Shown here piece by piece: positions 58,836 through 64,000 of a DNA stretch of 64,000 bases. Both the position numbers and the translations under genes were made by a program. How positions within the stretch are numbered: position 1 is the stretch's first letter; every line of letters starts with the position of its first letter. The notes beneath the pieces were generated by a model, which was not told where the DNA came from, searched no databases, and worked only from the letters and a program-made list of their open reading frames with translations. This stretch comes from an uncultured Bartonella sp. (GTDB lineage Bacteria; Pseudomonadota; Alphaproteobacteria; Rhizobiales; Rhizobiaceae): the NCBI GenBank assembly GCA_946481695.1, contig CAMLON010000003.1, positions 49,046 through 113,045 of the forward strand. Direction: 5' to 3'.

Positions 58836-58978
58836 AAGTCTATCTCTCTCTTCTTATTGAACGGCCATAAAAGCCTAGAAACACAAACTGCGGCCAGGAG
58901 CCGCTTAATCTTGGCGGGCTTATAGCTTAATTCAGCCGCTCGCGTCAATGAGATTCTCTCAAATTATCATTTAAAAAT

Positions 58979-59006
58979 AAACGGGGTGCGATTTTCCACC
59001 CCGTTT
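58979..59006 (-). terminator. Terminator after acnA
   Basis: AAACGGGGTG (58979-58988) and CACCCCGTTT (58997-59006) form a ten-base perfect stem with an eight-base loop; ATTTTTA follows on the minus strand. It is 22 bases after the acnA stop. Confidence 0.8.
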
Positions 59007-59027
59007 ATCAATTTTTAAAGTAGCCAA

Positions 59028-61721
59028 TCAGCCTTCTTTTGCCAAATTACGAAGAACATACTGCAAAATGCCGCCATTATGGAGGTAATCAAGTTCATCG
59101 ACAGTATCGACGCGGCAAAGAAGCGGAACCTCTTTGACAATGCCGTCACCGAATTTGATCTTGGCAACAGTTTTTTGGCGCGGCTTCAGATCATTGATGC
59201 CATCAATAGTGACAACTTCATCACCTTTCAGCCCCAAAGAGCGCCAGCTCTGTCCATCCTCGAAAACAAACGGCACAATACCCATCCCAACAAGATTGGA
59301 ACGGTGAATACGCTCGAAAGATTGAGCAATCACAGCGCGCACGCCCAAAAGATTGGTTCCCTTGGCCGCCCAGTCGCGTGATGAGCCGTTACCATATTCG
59401 ATACCGGCAAAGACAACGAGTGGCACATGCTCGCTCTTATACTGCATAGCAGCATCATAGATCGATTCTTCTTCCTTGGATGGATAGTGAATGGTATAAC
59501 CACCTTCGCGTCCATTTTCGCCGAGCATGAAATTACGGATACGAATATTGGCAAATGTGCCACGCATCATCACTTCATGGTTGCCACGACGGGTACCATA
59601 TTGGTTGAAATCGGCAGGTTTTACACCGTGTTCGATCAGATATTTACCGGCCGGAGAATCAACCTTGATAGAACCGGCAGGCGAAATATGGTCAGTTGTA
59701 ATCTTGTCCCCGAAAAGTCCGAGAATATGTGCTCCGTCAATATTCTTAAGCGGTGCAGGTACTTTCGGCATATTTTCAAAATAGGGAGGATTGCGAACAT
59801 AGGTCGAGTCTTTGTCCCAGGCATAGGTTTCGCCTGCAGGAACCTGAACCTTCTGCCAGTTTTCATCACCTTTGAAGACATCCGCATATTTCGATTCAAA
59901 AATTTTGCGGGTAACATTCTTTTCGATGAATTCCTGAACTTCCTTGGAAGTTGGCCAGATATCCTTCAGATAAACCGGTTTTCCATCCTTGCCGGTTCCA
60001 AGGGGTTCTTTTGTAAGATCCTTGGTAATTGTTCCAGCCAAAGCATGGGCAACAACGAGTGGCGGTGAAGCAAGATAGTTTGCCTGAACATCCGGTGAAA
60101 CACGCCCCTCGAAGTTACGATTTCCTGAAAGAACCGCTGCAACAATCAAGCCTTTATCGTTGATGGTCTTTGAAATTGCCGGCGGCAGAGGACCCGAGTT
60201 ACCAATGCAGGTTGTGCAACCGAAACCGACCAGATTGAAGCCCAAAGCATCAAGATCTTTTTGCAGTCCGGAATTGACCAGATAGGCTTCAACCACCTGC
60301 GAGCCCGGAGCCAGTGAAGTTTTAACCCACGGCTTGGATTTCAAGCCTTTGGCAACCGCGTTTCGAGCAAGTAGACCGGCCGCAATCAGAACGCTCGGAT
60401 TGGATGTATTGGTGCAAGAGGTGATCGCTGCAATAGCGACATCTCCGTGGCCAATGTCAAAATCCTCGCCTTCAACCTGATAGCGTGTTTTTTCACCGGT
60501 TGTTTTCTTATATTCGTTGTGAAGAGCTGTCGCAAAACTTTTACCGACCTCTTCAAGCGGCAAACGCCCTTCCGGACGTTTCGGGCCAGCCATTGAAGGC
60601 ACAACCGTCCCCATATCAAGTTCGATTGTATCGGTAAATACCGGATCAGGCGTATGGGAATCATGCCACATGCCCTGAGCTTTTGTATAAGCTTCGACAA
60701 GTGCAATCCGCTCTTCTTTACGACCTGTCATATTGAGGTAACGGATAGTTTCCTGATCAATCGGGAAAAAGCCGCATGTCGCGCCATATTCAGGGCTCAT
60801 ATTGCCAATTGTCGCACGATCGGCCAAAGTCATATGTTCAAGACCTGGACCAAAGAATTCAACAAATTTACCAACCACGCCTTTTTTACGCAACATCTGC
60901 GTTACGGTCAAAACTAGATCGGTAGCAGTAATACCTTCTTTGAGTTTGCCTGTCAGACGGAAGCCGATAACTTCCGGCAACAACATAGAAACCGGTTGGC
61001 CAAGCATTGCAGCTTCAGCTTCAATACCACCAACGCCCCAGCCAAGAACACCAAGACCATTGACCATAGTGGTGTGGGAATCAGTACCAACGCAGGTATC
61101 CGGATAGGCTATCGTGTGGCCATTTTCTTCTTTTGTCCAAACACATTGGGCAAGATATTCAAGATTGACCTGATGGCAAATACCTGTCCCCGGGGGAACA
61201 ACGCGGAAATTCCGGAAGGCCTGTTGCCCCCATTTCAAAAACCGGTAGCGTTCGCCATTGCGTTTATATTCGAGTTCTTTATTGTGCTGGAAAGCCAGCG
61301 GATTGCCAAAATCGTCAACGATCACCGAGTGATCAATAACAAGGTCGACCGGAACCAACGGATTGATTTTTTCCGGATTTTCACCAAGTTTCACCATTGC
61401 GTCACGCATGGCTGCAAGATCGACAACAGCGGGAACGCCGGTAAAATCCTGCATCAAAACGCGTGAGGGGCGATAGGCAATTTCAGCGCCTGCTTTTCCC
61501 TTGTCGTCCAGCCATTTGGCGATATTTAAAATGTCGTCTTTCTTGACCGTGCGACCGTCTTCAAACCGCAACAGGTTCTCGAGCAGAACCTTCATTGAAA
61601 ATGGCAAGCGGGAAATGCCGGTAAGACCGTTCTTTTCGGCTTCCGTCAGACTGTAATAAATATAGTCTTTGCCATTGACATGGAGTGTTTTGCGGCACTT
61701 AAAACTATCTATTTGAGACAC
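59028..61721 (-). CDS. acnA: Aconitate hydratase A
   Basis: Isomerises citrate to isocitrate in the TCA cycle through a [4Fe-4S] cluster. The 897-residue IRP1/AcnA-type chain has cluster cysteines in [11 protein letters not shown] and [16 protein letters not shown] and conserved [15 protein letters not shown] and [11 protein letters not shown] segments. The C-terminal swivel domain has [19 protein letters not shown], with the active-site Ser and Arg. The start is a GTG at 61721 with AGGA nine bases upstream. It diverges from the ccmABC genes, a neighbourhood usual in Rhizobiales. It stands alone as a transcription unit. Confidence 0.96.
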   Translation of the reverse strand: MSQIDSFKCRKTLHVNGKDYIYYSLTEAEKNGLTGISRLPFSMKVLLENLLRFEDGRTVKKDDILNIAKWLDDKGKAGAEIAYRPSRVLMQDFTGVPAVVDLAAMRDAMVKLGENPEKINPLVPVDLVIDHSVIVDDFGNPLAFQHNKELEYKRNGERYRFLKWGQQAFRNFRVVPPGTGICHQVNLEYLAQCVWTKEENGHTIAYPDTCVGTDSHTTMVNGLGVLGWGVGGIEAEAAMLGQPVSMLLPEVIGFRLTGKLKEGITATDLVLTVTQMLRKKGVVGKFVEFFGPGLEHMTLADRATIGNMSPEYGATCGFFPIDQETIRYLNMTGRKEERIALVEAYTKAQGMWHDSHTPDPVFTDTIELDMGTVVPSMAGPKRPEGRLPLEEVGKSFATALHNEYKKTTGEKTRYQVEGEDFDIGHGDVAIAAITSCTNTSNPSVLIAAGLLARNAVAKGLKSKPWVKTSLAPGSQVVEAYLVNSGLQKDLDALGFNLVGFGCTTCIGNSGPLPPAISKTINDKGLIVAAVLSGNRNFEGRVSPDVQANYLASPPLVVAHALAGTITKDLTKEPLGTGKDGKPVYLKDIWPTSKEVQEFIEKNVTRKIFESKYADVFKGDENWQKVQVPAGETYAWDKDSTYVRNPPYFENMPKVPAPLKNIDGAHILGLFGDKITTDHISPAGSIKVDSPAGKYLIEHGVKPADFNQYGTRRGNHEVMMRGTFANIRIRNFMLGENGREGGYTIHYPSKEEESIYDAAMQYKSEHVPLVVFAGIEYGNGSSRDWAAKGTNLLGVRAVIAQSFERIHRSNLVGMGIVPFVFEDGQSWRSLGLKGDEVVTIDGINDLKPRQKTVAKIKFGDGIVKEVPLLCRVDTVDELDYLHNGGILQYVLRNLAKEG

Positions 61722-61920
61722 GACTGTTCGTCCTTATATCTGTGCGAGCCTTAAGCTCCAGGAACGAACGCCACAAACTGCGGGTCAAGATCGCAGCTAC
61801 GGTGCGGGTGCAGTCATTTCCGCTGTCCGTTCCTCAACCGCCAGAACAAGCAGATTTGGAGACCGGCCCAAAAATTGTCCACACCGACCGCTGGCATGGT
61901 AACCTTGGTATAGTTCCTTT

Positions 61921-61937
61921 TCTGGAACTGTTCCAGA
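61921..61937. promoter_or_regulatory. 17-bp perfect inverted repeat in the acnA-ccmA divergent region
   Basis: TCTGGAAC and GTTCCAGA flank a single T. It lies in the 298-base region between acnA and ccmA, about 200 bases from the acnA start and 83 from ccmA. It is operator-like; the binding factor is unknown. Confidence 0.4.
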
Positions 61938-62019
61938 CGTAATCCATTAAAAAAAATGTGTTTACTTGTTAAAAGGCTGCGGACATTTTAAGAAAGGTCA
62001 AATAAAATCCGGTGGTTAC

Positions 62020-62643
62020 ATGGAAATAACAGCAGTTGATCTGAGTGCAAAACGTGGTGAAGAGGTGTTGTTCCAACACTTGAACTTTACAATCCACGAT
62101 AGAGAATTGCTCACAATTACCGGTCCGAATGGCATCGGCAAGTCGACTTTACTGCGAATCATTGCCGGTTTTCTGCAAGCAAATGAAGGAGAAGTCGCAG
62201 CACAAGAAGGTGATCAACGCTTTCCTGTTGCTCTTATCAGCCATTATCTTGGCAGTCAAAATGCCATGAAAACGCATTTGACCGTTTTGCAAAACCTCGA
62301 ATTCTGGTCGGATTTCGATTCCTCGCGTCTGCTATCACCAATGGAAGCACTTGATCAGGTCGAACTTTCCGGAATTGAACATCTCCCCTTCGGTGTCCTT
62401 TCAACTGGACAAAAAAGACGCGTTGCTATTGCACGGCTGTTATTATCCCATCAGCCTTTATGGCTCCTGGACGAGCCGACATCAGGGCTTGATAAACATG
62501 CAAGTTCGATTTTTTCAAAAATCATGGAAGAGCACCGGAACCGTTCGGGCATGATTATTGCCGCAACCCATTTACCACTTGGCATAGAAGAAAATCGTCA
62601 TATTCTACTTGACGATTACCTTCCCGATTTCGAGGATAGCTGA
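62020..62643 (+). CDS. ccmA: Heme exporter ATP-binding protein CcmA
   Basis: ATPase of the CcmABCD complex, which releases holo-CcmE and so drives heme supply to cytochrome c maturation. From the ATG at 62020 (GGTGG five bases upstream) the protein has 207 aa; an earlier frame start at 61966 is not supported. Walker A is TGPNGIGKSTLL, the signature is LSTGQKRRVAIARLLL and Walker B is PLWLLDEPTSGLD. The stop and the ccmB start are almost coincident (TGATGA). The system would mature the cytochrome c encoded at 6.9-7.5 kb. Confidence 0.95.
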   Translation: MEITAVDLSAKRGEEVLFQHLNFTIHDRELLTITGPNGIGKSTLLRIIAGFLQANEGEVAAQEGDQRFPVALISHYLGSQNAMKTHLTVLQNLEFWSDFDSSRLLSPMEALDQVELSGIEHLPFGVLSTGQKRRVAIARLLLSHQPLWLLDEPTSGLDKHASSIFSKIMEEHRNRSGMIIAATHLPLGIEENRHILLDDYLPDFEDS

Positions 62644-63308
62644 TGAAAGCTCTTTTCTTGCGCGATTTGCGTATTGCTTTTGGTCCGGGAAGTTCTTTGC
62701 TGACGGGGCTTCTGTTTTTTGCAGCAATTATCATTATAACTCCGTTTGCTGTCGGCCCCGATCAGGAAATTTTGTCCCGCATCGGTCCGGGAATGCTGTG
62801 GATTGGAGCACTGCTATCAATCCTTCTTGGACTGGACCGCATGTTCCAGACTGACCGTGATGATGGCAGCCTTGACCAACTCATATTGTCCCGACACAGA
62901 AAAAGCTTGAGTCTCGTTGTTTTTACCAAATGTTCTGCTCATTGGTGTGGAACTATTCTGCCGCTCATTCTTTTTACTCCTGTGCTGGGATTGATGCTCG
63001 GTCTTGGTGGAACAGCAATAGGCGGTCTTATGCTCACACTTTTATGTGGTACACCTGCGATTACCCTGATTGGTGCAGTTGGTGCAGCGTTGGCAACCTC
63101 GCTACCGCGTGGCGGCGTATTGATATCGGTTATTGTTTTGCCGCTTGCCGTACCGGTTATGATCTTTGGCGTGTCGGCAGCCTATGCAACCACCGCTCCG
63201 GGGATTTCGTTCATAAACCCGTTACTGTTTTTGATCGCTTTGTCACTGTTCTTCTCGATTCTCGGCCCATTGGCTGCGGCTTTGACACTTGCGTCATTAT
63301 CGGACTAG
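62643..63308 (+). CDS. ccmB: Heme exporter membrane protein CcmB
   Basis: Membrane subunit of the Ccm ABC transporter, 221 aa with six hydrophobic spans. It begins MKALFLRDLRIAFGPGSSLL, and the loop between spans 2 and 3 has LDRMFQTDRDDGSLDQL, the conserved CcmB motif. FTKCSAHWCGTILPLILFTP and SLPRGGVLISVIVLPLAVPV mark later spans. The ATG overlaps the ccmA stop by one base; ccmC follows after 91 bases. Confidence 0.95.
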   Translation: MKALFLRDLRIAFGPGSSLLTGLLFFAAIIIITPFAVGPDQEILSRIGPGMLWIGALLSILLGLDRMFQTDRDDGSLDQLILSRHRKSLSLVVFTKCSAHWCGTILPLILFTPVLGLMLGLGGTAIGGLMLTLLCGTPAITLIGAVGAALATSLPRGGVLISVIVLPLAVPVMIFGVSAAYATTAPGISFINPLLFLIALSLFFSILGPLAAALTLASLSD

Positions 63309-63399
63309 ACATCACATCTTCGTCAGATTGGTGTCATATATTGGTCTCTATAAAGAAAGATAATTGCGACAAAAACAAAACCCGACCATAAGGGATATC

Positions 63400-64000
63400 A
63401 TGGAATTGATACAAAAGAAGACAAACCGGTTGCAATCATTGGCTAACCCGACGCATTTCATGAGGCTAAGCGGTAAAGTTCTACCGTGGCTTAGCCTTGT
63501 TGCTGTTATTGTTCTCGCCTGTGGCCTTTTCATGGTCATGCGCTCGCCCGACGATTATCAGCAAGGCATGACAGTACGCATCATGTATCTTCATGTGCCT
63601 TTTGCATGGCTTTCCATGTGCTGCTACACGCTGATGAGCGTTTCGGCACTTGGCACTTTGGTCTGGCGTCATCCGCTTGCCGATGTATCGCTTAAAAGTG
63701 CTGCTCCGATTGGCGCTACTTTTACCGCTCTTGCCCTTGTAACCGGCTCTCTCTGGGGGCGGCCAACATGGGGCACATGGTGGGAATGGGACGCCCGACT
63801 TACCTCCGTACTCGTGTTGTTTTTGATTTATCTAGCGATCATCGCGCTTTCACGGGCCTTTGACGACGCAACAAAAGGCGCAAAAGCTGCGGCTATCCTG
63901 ACACTTGTCGGTTTCATCAATATACCGATTATCAAATTCTCCGTAGAATGGTGGAATACACTTCATCAACCCGCCTCAATTCTTCGCAAAGGCGGCTCGG
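63400..64000 (+). CDS. ccmC: Heme exporter protein CcmC, cut by the window end
   Basis: Membrane protein that passes heme to CcmE. The first 200 residues are present, open to base 64000. Start at the ATG 63400 with AGGG about seven bases upstream. It has GMTVRIMYLHVPFAW (with the conserved periplasmic His) and the heme-binding tryptophan-rich motif WGTWWEWDARLTS, followed by the second conserved His in WWNTLHQPAS. About five spans are seen before the cut. Third gene of ccmABC. Confidence 0.95.
   Translation, partial: MELIQKKTNRLQSLANPTHFMRLSGKVLPWLSLVAVIVLACGLFMVMRSPDDYQQGMTVRIMYLHVPFAWLSMCCYTLMSVSALGTLVWRHPLADVSLKSAAPIGATFTALALVTGSLWGRPTWGTWWEWDARLTSVLVLFLIYLAIIALSRAFDDATKGAKAAAILTLVGFINIPIIKFSVEWWNTLHQPASILRKGGS

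Noticed and set aside
61911..61937. LexA-type box (GTTC-N7-GTTC) before ccmA
   Set aside because: Two GTTC elements are present but 13 bases apart, not seven; the site is better described as an inverted repeat.
1..64000. Mobile elements, CRISPR arrays, tRNA and rRNA genes
   Set aside because: I looked for transposase and integrase motifs, regularly spaced repeats and the tRNA T-loop pattern, and saw none in the window.

Overview
The window looks like a chromosomal segment of a moderately AT-rich alphaproteobacterium of the order Hyphomicrobiales (Rhizobiales), most likely Bartonellaceae. I infer this from gene order and protein character, not from a database search. The main markers are the rimP-nusA-ylxR-infB-rbfA-truB and rpsO-pnp blocks, the metK-trmB pair, the tsaB-rimI / miaB-phoH-ybeY-corC-lnt run, irr beside fabA-fabB-fabI, and cytochrome c-kdsB-pheA. 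It is core chromosome throughout: I see no insertion sequence, prophage, CRISPR array, tRNA or rRNA gene.

Layout. 1-165 is the end of a ThiF/MoeB-type gene. 999-6879 is a YejABEF peptide importer (minus strand). 6939-9200 holds a membrane cytochrome c and, divergently, kdsB-pheA. 9706-11064 holds nudC and a HIT protein (minus), followed by the small SRP RNA. 11406-17007 is a plus-strand DNA-metabolism and envelope run: dnaX-ybaB, recR-mltB-CDF transporter. 17329-20695 is irr diverging from fabA-fabB-fabI (iron regulation and fatty-acid synthesis). A broken DUF3995 gene follows. 21223-45503 is an almost unbroken minus-strand block for RNA and protein synthesis, SAM synthesis, tRNA modification and the envelope; only an MFS gene on the plus strand interrupts it. 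45504-48587 is a gene-poor, partly very AT-rich stretch around dps. 48588-52771 is the cyoABCD quinol oxidase operon. 53042-58835 holds aroQ, recF, dnaN, dnaA and rpsT. 59028-61721 is aconitase, and 62020-64000 is ccmA-ccmB-ccmC (cut by the window end).

Regulation visible in the DNA. irr has a good sigma70-type promoter whose -35 box lies inside a perfect 20-bp palindrome. The AT-rich region upstream of dps contains an inverted repeat of the form TTTAGA-N5-TCTAAA, which matches the published iron control element bound by Irr. A regulator and a probable target are therefore both in this window. rpsO and pnp are separated by a terminator-like hairpin and a second long hairpin typical of an RNase III-controlled pnp leader. 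Rho-independent terminators are clear after ybaB, fabI, pnp, trmB, dps, cyoD, rpsT and acnA.

I found no previously undescribed multi-gene system. The items most worth a second look are the irr palindrome, the dps Irr box, nested inverted repeats between cytochrome c and kdsB, two frameshifted genes (13.8-14.2 kb and 20.7-21.2 kb), the unusual charged tail of PNPase, a DnaA-box group beside dnaA, and the decayed 1.5-kb stretch after dps.
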